Positions 5,262 to 10,847 of a stretch of DNA of 10,847 bases are shown here, in pieces. Below the pieces are notes generated by a model. The model saw nothing but the letters and a program-made list of their open reading frames with translations, was not told the origin of the DNA and ran no database searches. Both the position numbers and the translations under genes were made by a program. Within the stretch, counting starts at the first letter, position 1; every line of letters begins with the position of its first letter. This DNA is from Microcaldota archaeon (lineage in GTDB: Archaea; Micrarchaeota; Micrarchaeia; Norongarragalinales; UBA10210). The stretch lies in the NCBI GenBank assembly GCA_013331595.1, contig DUGE01000097.1:17568-28414 (forward strand), in the 5' to 3' direction.

Positions 5262-5319
5262 GGTATTACGAAGAGAAGCGCGGGCAAATGCTTTTCAATT
5301 AAGGAACGGTAATCAAAAC

Positions 5320-6753
5320 ATGGGAAAATCCTTCCGCAGTGAACACGATTTTCTTGGGCAAGTGAAAGTCCCTTCCGACGCCTACTACGGCGCTTTTACG
5401 GCCAGGGCAAACGCAAATTTCCAAATTTCCGGTGAAAAAGCCAAGCCTGTTTTCATATGCGCCCTTGCAAAAATCAAGATTTCCGCCTGCGAGGCCAACC
5501 GGCAAATTGGGATTCTTGACGCCCGCAAGGCAAAGGCAATAGAAAAAGCTTGTAGGGAAGTCATTGGCGGAAAATTTTCAAGCCAGTTTATTCTCGACGT
5601 TTTCCAGGCCGGCGCAGGAACGCCATTCAACATGAACATGAATGAAGTCATTGCCAACCGGGCGAACGAAATCCTTCACTTGCCCAAAGGCGACTACGCC
5701 AGGGGCGTCAATCCCAACAACGACGTGAACATGTGCCAATCGAGCAACGACGTCATCCCAACTGCAACGCGCATTGCCGTGCTTTGGGAACTTGAAGACT
5801 TGCATGAAAGCGTTGGAAAGCTTGAGAAAGCATTCAGGATGAAAGCCAAGCGCTACTCGCACGTAATCAAACCGGGTAGGACGCACTTGCAGGACGCGGT
5901 TCCAATCACCTACGGCCAGGTTTTCACCGCCTATGCCGACGCCCTGCATCGCGACAGGATGGAAATAAACTTTGCCGAGCACGGATTGCTTGAAATTCCG
6001 CTTGGTGGTACGGCCATAGGAACGGGAATAGCATCGCACCCGCAATTCAAGAAAAAAGTTGTTGCGGAATTGGCGAAATCAACTGGCTTGCCGCTCAAGC
6101 AAGGCAATTCAATTGAGCTAACCCAGAATTTCAATCCGTTCGTGCAAGTTTCCGGCTCGCTCCGCTCGCTTGCACTTTCATTAATACGCATTTCCCGAAA
6201 CCTGCAAATGCTTTCGTCAGGCCCGCGCACCGGACTGGGAGAAATACTCCTTCCCGAAGTGGAGCCCGGTTCTTCAATAATGCCCGGGAAAGTCAACCCT
6301 TCAATCCTTGAGTGCGTGGAAATGGTCGGCTACGACGTCATGGGTGCTGAAGCAACCATTGCAATGGCTTCGCAGGCGGGATATCTTGAGTTGAATTCGA
6401 ACGGCCCGCTCATCGCACACAAGCTGCTAGTCGCGCTGCAGTTGATTTACAATGCGTTAAACATGCTGGAAGAAAAATGCATTAGCGGCTTGCGGGTAGA
6501 TGAAAAAAGGTGCAAGCAGCTTGTTGATGAAAGCGCTATTTTTGCAACTGCCTTGAACCCAAAGCTGGGCTATCACACGATGAGCAAAGTCGTCAGGAAG
6601 GCTTTGAGGGAAAATAAGACGATTGCAAGAGTTGTTGAGGAGGAAGGCTTGCTTTCCAAGGCAGAACTAAAGCAATCGTTCAAGCCTGAAAATCTGACGA
6701 GACCATCCGGGCAAGGCCTTGCAAAAGCACGGCTGAAGAAGCGCAAGAGTTGA
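5320..6753 (+). CDS. aspA: Aspartate ammonia-lyase (aspartase/fumarase superfamily)
   Basis: A 477-residue lyase of standard length. The superfamily signature G-S-S-I-M-P-G-K-V-N (317-326) carries the catalytic serine of the mobile loop (S318/S319). Other conserved blocks are D-A-Y-Y-G (20-24), G-A-G-T-P-F-N-M-N (98-106), Q-S-S-N-D (140-144) and G-R-T-H-L-Q-D-A (186-193). Aspartases convert L-aspartate to fumarate and ammonia; class II fumarases use malate. Features nearer aspartase are G-A-G-T instead of fumarase G-S-G-T, the block around L-E-E-K-C-I-S-G-L and the ending E-E-G-L-L-S-K-A-E-L. Against this, the G-K in the signature loop is the fumarase form (E. coli aspartase has A-K) and T-P-F replaces the usual T-S/T-Q. 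Substrate is thus likely but not proven aspartate. An EamA permease begins 7 bases after the stop, probably in the same message. Confidence 0.85.
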   Translation: MGKSFRSEHDFLGQVKVPSDAYYGAFTARANANFQISGEKAKPVFICALAKIKISACEANRQIGILDARKAKAIEKACREVIGGKFSSQFILDVFQAGAGTPFNMNMNEVIANRANEILHLPKGDYARGVNPNNDVNMCQSSNDVIPTATRIAVLWELEDLHESVGKLEKAFRMKAKRYSHVIKPGRTHLQDAVPITYGQVFTAYADALHRDRMEINFAEHGLLEIPLGGTAIGTGIASHPQFKKKVVAELAKSTGLPLKQGNSIELTQNFNPFVQVSGSLRSLALSLIRISRNLQMLSSGPRTGLGEILLPEVEPGSSIMPGKVNPSILECVEMVGYDVMGAEATIAMASQAGYLELNSNGPLIAHKLLVALQLIYNALNMLEEKCISGLRVDEKRCKQLVDESAIFATALNPKLGYHTMSKVVRKALRENKTIARVVEEEGLLSKAELKQSFKPENLTRPSGQGLAKARLKKRKS

Positions 6754-6760
6754 TGGTTCC

Positions 6761-7675
6761 TTGGCGCAAAAATGGTTTCTCGCCCTGTTTTTGCTTATGA
6801 TATTGTGGGCTGCGGTGCACCCCATAAGCAAAGTCCTTTCCATCTCAATCCCGCCGGTTTCCCTCGCGTTCTACCGCGTTTTGTTCAGCCTGTTTTTCTT
6901 CATCCCGTTCTTCTCGCTTGTTGAAAGATTCCAGCACCAGAAGACTTTCGGCGAAAACAGGAAATGGCTTCTCTCGTCCAAACACTGGAAAACCCTTGTT
7001 GCAACCAGCATCTTGGGAATAGTGTTCCCCCTCCTGTTCTTTTCCTGGGGGCTGCGGTTTTCAACCGCTTCTGCCGCTTCGGTCTTAGTCAACACCACTC
7101 CCCTGTTCATAATAGCCATTACGGCGCTTTTCATGGGAAAAACACATTCGTTGAAAAAACTTGCCGGGGCGCTTGTTGGCTTTGCCGGAGTTGTGCTAGT
7201 TTCATCGAACGGAAGCCTCGCGTTCCTTTCAAGCGGCTATTTCACGGGCAACATCCTGTTTCTTGGCGAAGCGCTTTTCGTGGCAATAGCCACCATCCTG
7301 GCGGAAAGCCTTTCTAGAAACCTGGGCGGGTTTAAAACGCAGTATTACACGGGCATTATAGCCTTGCCCTTGCTTTTCGCAATTCTCGCAGCAACGGGCG
7401 AAGCCAATTCTTTCGCTTCCCTGGGCTTTACGGAATGGATAGGCTTGCTTTTCGTGGGAATTGTTTTCAGCGGCTTTTGCCTCGGGTTTTACACCACGTC
7501 AATCCCCAAAGTCGGGGCTGAAAACTCGGCGTTGATGAAGCTCTTGATTCCCGTTTTCGCCATAGCCTATTCAGCAGTTTTCCTGGGGGAGCAAATCACC
7601 GGGCCGTTCATTACAGGAACGGGACTCGTGCTGGCAGGCTTGTTCCTGGCACTGAAAGACCACGGGAAACAATAG
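6761..7675 (+). CDS. EamA-family (drug/metabolite transporter) permease
   Basis: A 304-residue integral membrane protein with ten predicted helices in two five-helix EamA repeats: about 5-25, 33-53, 79-97, 103-124, 133-149, then 161-183, 194-212, 225-245, 258-277 and 281-298. Each repeat shows family marks: W-A-A-V-H-P-I-S-K and F-Y-R-V in the first, and K-L-L-I-P-V-F-A with F-L-G-E near the end of the second. DMT/EamA proteins export amino acids, nucleosides or other metabolites, or import them; the substrate cannot be read from sequence. The start is a TTG: no in-frame ATG or GTG follows the aspartase stop before it, and the next ATG (residue 13) would cut the first helix. It sits 7 bases after the lyase gene, so a role in moving an amino acid linked to aspartate metabolism is possible. 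It ends 13 bases short of the convergent next gene. Confidence 0.88.
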   Translation: MAQKWFLALFLLMILWAAVHPISKVLSISIPPVSLAFYRVLFSLFFFIPFFSLVERFQHQKTFGENRKWLLSSKHWKTLVATSILGIVFPLLFFSWGLRFSTASAASVLVNTTPLFIIAITALFMGKTHSLKKLAGALVGFAGVVLVSSNGSLAFLSSGYFTGNILFLGEALFVAIATILAESLSRNLGGFKTQYYTGIIALPLLFAILAATGEANSFASLGFTEWIGLLFVGIVFSGFCLGFYTTSIPKVGAENSALMKLLIPVFAIAYSAVFLGEQITGPFITGTGLVLAGLFLALKDHGKQ

Positions 7676-7680
7676 ATTGG

Positions 7681-7686
7681 AAAAAA
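7681..7686 (-). terminator. T-tract terminator of the 165-aa protein gene
   Basis: On the minus strand a run of six T begins two bases after the TAG stop (7691-7689), consistent with archaeal oligo-T termination. No strong stem precedes it. Confidence 0.4.
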
Positions 7687-7688
7687 GG

Positions 7689-8186
7689 CTATCGGGCGAG
7701 CTTTGATGCAGAAGATGCTGCACCCATACGCTCAAGCTGCACGTGTGAAAGGTGCTCAAAGAGGGAAAGAATTTTTTCCCTGGTTGCAGGCGCTAAGTAA
7801 GTTCCAACCGCAGTTCCTCGGACTTCTTCTGGCACGGTAACAACAACATGTTTTAGGTTCTTAAGGTCATAGAAAAAAGGTTTTTTAGCCCTGGGGCGCG
7901 CTGACCGAGGATTTTTGGGTAAAGAATTGGAAGCCGACTGCTTTAGGGTAACTAATGCAACGCCAAGATTAAGGCGAAGCAAAGTCTCTGTTTCTTTTTG
8001 CTCAAGGGTTGGAGTGCCCAAGCGGGCGCGTTTGGCTGCTTCAAGGAACTCTTGCTTGGTAAAAGAATGTTCGAAACTGAATCTTTGATGCCGCCAGTCC
8101 TTCATGCGCCTGACCGAGTGAAAAGGTATGGGCTTTACGCCGAATTCAGAAGCCCGTTTGTTTACGGCTTCAACCAAATCTATCAT
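7689..8186 (-). CDS. Basic hypothetical protein of 165 aa
   Basis: I do not recognise a family. It is soluble, with no signal peptide or membrane segment, and strongly basic. Residues 1-15 and 43-55 look helical, and R26-R-M-K-D-W-R-H-Q-R (26-35) is a charged patch. Residues 83-103 form a Ser/Pro/Arg/Lys-rich stretch likely to be disordered. After that K-H-V-V-V-T-V-P-E-E (112-121) reads as a strand, followed by a helix around 134-148 and a low-complexity A/S tail. The basic patches and linker could suit a nucleic-acid-binding protein, but no motif proves it. The ATG at 8186 is supported by GTTTTAAAAC 26 bases upstream, pointing to a leaderless message with its own promoter. It converges on the EamA gene with a 13-base gap. 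Coding is supported by the promoter and terminator placement and by the length of the open frame. Confidence 0.65.
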   Translation of the reverse strand: MIDLVEAVNKRASEFGVKPIPFHSVRRMKDWRHQRFSFEHSFTKQEFLEAAKRARLGTPTLEQKETETLLRLNLGVALVTLKQSASNSLPKNPRSARPRAKKPFFYDLKNLKHVVVTVPEEVRGTAVGTYLAPATREKILSLFEHLSHVQLERMGAASSASKLAR

Positions 8187-8207
8187 GAAAGGAATTGAAC
8201 GCGGTTC

Positions 8208-8217
8208 GTTTTAAAAC
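8208..8217 (-). promoter_or_regulatory. TATA-like box of the 165-aa protein gene
   Basis: The palindrome GTTTTAAAAC is centred about 26 bases before the ATG at 8186, and no ribosome site is present, suggesting leaderless transcription. Confidence 0.5.
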
Positions 8218-8230
8218 TATTCCCCAGGCT

Positions 8231-8281
8231 GAAAAAAAAAGAAAAAAAGAGCCCCTCTTGGATTGAGGGAAGCATGGGGCT
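8231..8281 (-). terminator. Stem-loop plus long T-tract terminator of the two-domain secreted protein gene
   Basis: Read on the minus strand, AGCCCC (8281-8276) pairs with GGGGCT (8255-8250), with an inner CCCTC/GAGGG alternative (8269-8265 with 8257-8253). It is followed by T runs of seven and nine broken by one C (8248-8232). It begins at the stop codon of the gene ending at 8281 and is the clearest terminator in the window. Confidence 0.7.
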
Positions 8282-9171
8282 TAACCGCAGTGCGGCACGC
8301 CTGCAAAGCCGTTATTGTAGCTGTCGAGAATCACGCTCAAACTTACCGCTTGCGCGCGAACCTGGCTCTTTTTGCCTATCGAATACTGCGCGGGCCCAAG
8401 CAGGTTTTTAGCATCAGTCAAGGCCGGCGCAACGTCAGGCGGAACACCAGCCCCGCTTTCCCTATTCAAGACGGCTGCTATATACTGCTGGGCAAGAATC
8501 AGCCAGGCGTCGCCGCCCTTGGCGGATTTCTGTAAAGTAGTCATTGAAAACCAGGAATACTCGCCTGCAGGAGCAGTCCAGCCCGAATGAGTCGCATAAT
8601 ACCCTTGGGTGTAAGTGCAGCCCAAGAAAGGCGGAGCTGCCGGATTAAGGTACACTGCGGTGATTGCATCAAGGTCGAAACCAAGAGGAGGATAGGCCGG
8701 ATCTTCAGCGGTTTCAACCAATCTTACGAACCGCACCGGATAAGTAACGCCAAAAGCATCCAGGTCGATGTAAATCTGCTGGTCCAAAGGCGTGTCTGCA
8801 TAATTGCCTACAAAAGTCCAGCCGAGGCCGTCAGCACTCACGAAAACATCGGCATAAGCTGGATAAAACGCATCGATCGTGTGAAGAATCAAGTCCGGAC
8901 TGCTGTTGCCGCTCGCATAAGCAAGATTGTCCGTGAATTCAAGGTCAATAAAGCTTCCCGATGAAAGTTGTATGAAGTTCGACGCAGGGGGAGAGTCTGG
9001 AGCGCCTGTGACCAGCAGGTTTGCAGCAGCAGGACCGCAATTGATGGAAGTTGGGGCTCCATAACAACCGGCTGCAACGACCGCATCAGCAAATGCATCC
9101 GCATTTGCGGGCAACGCCATAACTGCCACAAAAAGGCCTGCAAACAAAAGAATTTTGGAAAAAGCTGTCAA
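8281..9171 (-). CDS. Secreted two-domain surface protein
   Basis: A 296-residue protein starting at TTG. The frame is open up to 9297, but a signal peptide begins at this codon: M-T-A-F-S-K, a hydrophobic 7-20 and A-N-A before D25, with GGGGTG six bases upstream. Domain 1 (about 54-175) reads like the beta-rich discoidin/F5-8C-type surface domain: S-F-I-D-L-E-F-T-D-N near 73-82, then A-D-V-F-V-S-A-D-G near 107-115, and V-R-F-V-R-L-V-E-T near 146-154 with the D-L-D-A element near 166-169. Domain 2 (about 185-296) starts C-T-Y-T-Q-G-Y-Y, with H-S-G-W, K-G-G-D-A and I-A-A-V-L-N in its middle. It ends L-D-S-Y-N-N-G-F-A-G-V-P-H-C-G, a layout I recall from bacterial secreted proteins. Its end cysteines (C185, C294 or so) may pair. 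Binding target unknown. It has its own promoter and terminator, so it is probably a single-gene unit. Confidence 0.8.
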   Translation of the reverse strand: MTAFSKILLFAGLFVAVMALPANADAFADAVVAAGCYGAPTSINCGPAAANLLVTGAPDSPPASNFIQLSSGSFIDLEFTDNLAYASGNSSPDLILHTIDAFYPAYADVFVSADGLGWTFVGNYADTPLDQQIYIDLDAFGVTYPVRFVRLVETAEDPAYPPLGFDLDAITAVYLNPAAPPFLGCTYTQGYYATHSGWTAPAGEYSWFSMTTLQKSAKGGDAWLILAQQYIAAVLNRESGAGVPPDVAPALTDAKNLLGPAQYSIGKKSQVRAQAVSLSVILDSYNNGFAGVPHCG

Positions 9172-9177
9172 TCCACC

Positions 9178-9186
9178 CACCCCTCT
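9178..9186 (-). promoter_or_regulatory. Ribosome binding site deciding the TTG start at 9171
   Basis: AGAGGGGTG on the minus strand ends six bases before the TTG. An in-frame GTG four codons upstream lies inside this element and would be too close, so TTG is preferred. Confidence 0.55.
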
Positions 9187-9226
9187 TTTTACGCAAATAT
9201 GCACAGGTAAAACACCATTAAACAGC

Positions 9227-9234
9227 TTTAAAAA
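9227..9234 (-). promoter_or_regulatory. TATA-like box of the two-domain secreted protein gene
   Basis: GTTTTTAAAGC on the minus strand would start transcription near 9205, giving a leader of about 34 bases with the strong ribosome site. It resembles the boxes before the genes starting at 263 and 8186. Confidence 0.45.
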
Positions 9235-9253
9235 CGTGCTTTTTCCGTTAATT

Positions 9254-10123
9254 TTAAACCCAGCTGTTGCGCCTGAAGAAAAACAAAAGCACTGCAACAG
9301 CCAGCACGTCGACGATTAGAAAGTTTGCGTAGGAAGCGGACGACTGCAAATCCGGAAAATATTTCGCTGCAATCTCGAAGTTAATGGCAATGAGGAGGGT
9401 TACAAAAACGACGACAACGAGCGCGGTAATGCGCTTTATTGAAGTGGAAAGCGTCTGCAGGTGCGTCATGCTCTGGCGCGATTGCTTCGTCTCCGCTTCG
9501 GTCTGGATGTCGCGCAACTGCCCCAGGTGGTTGCGACAGCGGTCTAGCAAATGCTGGGCGCGGCTTTTCAGCAAATCGTAGTCATAGGCTATGAGGCCGG
9601 TGTAAACCTGCTTTATTTTCCTCTCTTCCAGGATTATGAGGAGGTTGGCGAGATCTTCAACCTTGTTCGTCAGCCTGCGCAGGCGCACGGTCGTCTGCTC
9701 TGCGTCCTCGGCGTCATACTTGCGCTCGAGGTCGTCAATCTTCTGGTCCATGGCATTGAAGGCGTTCAAGTAGCTGTTCAAAACCTCGCGCAAAGCGAGG
9801 AACGTCAAGACAGTGGGCTCGCCGTACTGCTTTTGCAGGGTGTGCTTGAACAGCTTGTAATCCTCCTCGCCAAAAGCCTTGTTGCGCGAATAGAGGAACG
9901 AGTCTTTCTCGCTCAACACGAGAATATTGTCGCCCAAAATGAGATTGCCGCCTCCGCCGCCCGAACTTTCCTTGGCGTAGTCCTTGATGCTCACCAAAAC
10001 AAATTGTCCGTAGGTTTCAAGGAAAGCGATTTCAATGGAGAAAAGCTCGCTCAAATCCACTTCCAGCCCAAGCTGGCGTGCATTCTTCTTGAAGTCCTCG
10101 AAATTGGCGAAAGTCTTGATCAT
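9254..10123 (-). CDS. CorA-like two-helix membrane protein lacking a GMN motif
   Basis: A 289-residue protein with the CorA plan. A mixed N-terminal domain (1-105, with five consecutive glycines at 55-59) precedes a long helical region rich in charged heptads (about 106-230), then membrane helix 1 (232-248), a short loop, membrane helix 2 (266-283) and a basic end F-R-R-N-S-W. CorA proteins are pentameric channels for Mg2+ or Co2+, and their selectivity filter is Gly-Met-Asn at the end of helix 1. Here helix 1 ends A-I-N-F-E-I-A and the loop to helix 2 has no G-M-N, so ion specificity may differ or transport may be lost. In the acidic loop E250 and D258 are candidate ion-attracting residues. 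The ATG at 10123 is chosen; a TTG two codons earlier has a GGGGT at suitable distance and cannot be excluded. Own TATA box upstream, so probably separate from the ABC gene. Confidence 0.75.
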   Translation of the reverse strand: MIKTFANFEDFKKNARQLGLEVDLSELFSIEIAFLETYGQFVLVSIKDYAKESSGGGGGNLILGDNILVLSEKDSFLYSRNKAFGEEDYKLFKHTLQKQYGEPTVLTFLALREVLNSYLNAFNAMDQKIDDLERKYDAEDAEQTTVRLRRLTNKVEDLANLLIILEERKIKQVYTGLIAYDYDLLKSRAQHLLDRCRNHLGQLRDIQTEAETKQSRQSMTHLQTLSTSIKRITALVVVVFVTLLIAINFEIAAKYFPDLQSSASYANFLIVDVLAVAVLLFFFRRNSWV

Positions 10124-10166
10124 GCCCAAAGCAACCCCGTGCCCGAAGGGAAAAAACGATTAGCGC

Positions 10167-10175
10167 TATATAATA
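10167..10175 (-). promoter_or_regulatory. TATA-like box of the CorA-like gene
   Basis: TATTATATA on the minus strand, just after the stop of the ABC gene, would start transcription near 10146 and leave a leader of about 20 bases. Confidence 0.5.
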
Positions 10176-10177
10176 AC

Positions 10178-10847
10178 TCAAAGCATTTTGGGTTTATATT
10201 CGATGATGTGGCGGGAGTAATCCTTGCCGATCAATTGTTTTATCCTGTCGCAAGCTTCGAAAAACGACGGGTCGCGCATGAGCTTGGTTCGCGGCCGTGG
10301 CAAGTCTATTTTCATGCTCGCCACAATCCTGCCCGGCCGCGGAGACATGACGATAACCCGGTCGGCCATCAAAACCGCCTCTTCAATCAAGTGCGTTACC
10401 ATGAAAAAAGTGTTCGTGGGAAGTTTCGGGTCGTTCCAAATGCGCATCAGGTCTGCACGCATCTGCTCTGCAGTAAATTCGTCCAATGCCGAGAAAGGCT
10501 CGTCCAAAAGCAGGACTTCAGGCTCTACTGCAAGAGCCCTGGCAATTCCAACGCGCTGCTTCATGCCGCCCGAAAGCTCAGCGGGATAGGATTTTTCGAA
10601 GCCCTCAAGCCCAACGAGCTTTATCAAAGTGCCCACGCGGTGCGCGCGCTCATGAGGCTGCAGCCCTAAAGATTCGAGCCCGAGGTCGACGTTTTGAGTT
10701 ACAGTCCTCCAAGGCATTAGGGCGAAAGTCTGGAAAATCATCGCCATCTTGCGCGGGTCGGGCTGGCCCATGGGCTCGCCTTTGAACAATACCGTGCCTG
10801 AAGTGGGCTTGTCCAGCCCGGCAATAATGCGCAGCAATGTGGACTTG
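10178..10847 (-). CDS. ABC importer ATP-binding protein, nitrate/sulfonate/taurine type (runs off right edge)
   Basis: The minus-strand frame is open to the window edge, showing 222 residues that begin within the Walker A motif (K-S-T-L-L-R); about 40 N-terminal residues are outside. Visible motifs in order: Q-loop in [13 protein letters not shown] signature L-S-G-G-M-K-Q-R, Walker [12 protein letters not shown] with its catalytic glutamate, and the switch histidine in V-T-H-L-I-E-E-A-V. The M-P-W after the Q-loop and the M-S-P-R-P-G-R-I after the switch are typical of the SsuB/TauB/NrtD group, whose complexes import sulfonates, nitrate, cyanate or related compounds. The substrate cannot be fixed without the permease and binding protein, which should lie to the right. 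It ends in TGA at 10178 with a new promoter after it, so it is the last gene of its unit. Confidence 0.92.
   Translation of the reverse strand, partial: KSTLLRIIAGLDKPTSGTVLFKGEPMGQPDPRKMAMIFQTFALMPWRTVTQNVDLGLESLGLQPHERAHRVGTLIKLVGLEGFEKSYPAELSGGMKQRVGIARALAVEPEVLLLDEPFSALDEFTAEQMRADLMRIWNDPKLPTNTFFMVTHLIEEAVLMADRVIVMSPRPGRIVASMKIDLPRPRTKLMRDPSFFEACDRIKQLIGKDYSRHIIEYKPKML

Noticed and set aside
5320..6753. Argininosuccinate lyase or adenylosuccinate lyase
   Set aside because: The D-A-Y-Y-G start, G-A-G-T-x-x-N-M-N block, G-R-T-H-L-Q-D-A and the ending pattern fit the aspartase/fumarase branch, not these relatives.
7763..7780. GGGAAA...TTTCCC inverted repeat with T6 as terminator of the EamA gene
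   Set aside because: It lies within the coding region of the opposite-strand 165-aa gene, 88 bases past the EamA stop, and the stem is short; chance is as likely.
9551..10669. Long plus-strand open frame of 372 codons
   Set aside because: It runs opposite the CorA-like and ABC genes, whose minus-strand frames show clear family motifs; the plus-strand product has no recognisable feature.

Overview
The window reads as chromosomal DNA of an archaeon. Three things support this. First, it has an RtcB-type tRNA ligase and a tRNA gene with no encoded CCA end. Second, AT-rich TATA-like boxes lie about 25 bases before several start codons, with other genes carrying GGTGA/GGTGG-type ribosome sites. 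Third, the pyrimidine operon is of the PyrD/PyrK type. The short genes, tight packing, lipoprotein and secreted cysteine-containing proteins would fit a small-genome (DPANN-like) lineage, but that placement is an inference. No transposase, integrase, phage gene or CRISPR array is visible.

Layout. At 1-263 (minus) is the N-terminal end of a membrane glycosyltransferase-like protein that runs off the left edge. The region 264-514 has no gene but holds a perfect 12-bp hairpin, an AT-rich promoter-like stretch and a 30-base relic of a tRNA-Leu anticodon and variable arm. A type II tRNA-Leu(GAG) with several odd positions follows at 515-601, then rtcB at 696-2129. rtcB converges on a small secreted protein (2126-2701, minus), and their stop codons overlap. 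A minus-strand operon at 2769-4743 encodes pyrD, a HicB-like small protein and pyrK, joined by a 1-base overlap and a 5-base gap; it makes orotate with NAD as the likely electron acceptor.

Divergent from that operon is a cysteine-rich lipoprotein (4862-5251, plus). It is followed by an aspartase/fumarase-family lyase (5320-6753), with an EamA/DMT permease (6761-7675) 7 bases downstream. The minus strand then carries an unrecognised 165-aa basic protein (7689-8186), a secreted two-domain protein with a strong terminator (8281-9171), a CorA-like membrane protein without a visible GMN motif (9254-10123), and the ATPase of a nitrate/sulfonate/taurine-type ABC importer that runs off the right edge.

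Functional themes are nucleotide precursor synthesis (pyrD, pyrK), RNA repair and splicing (rtcB next to a tRNA), aspartate/fumarate metabolism with a possible exporter, and cell-surface or membrane proteins. Most of this is ordinary housekeeping. The least expected features are the tRNA-Leu relic beside an atypical tRNA-Leu, the HicB-like gene inside the pyr operon, the CorA-like protein lacking GMN, and the shared C-terminal tail of two otherwise unrelated secreted proteins.
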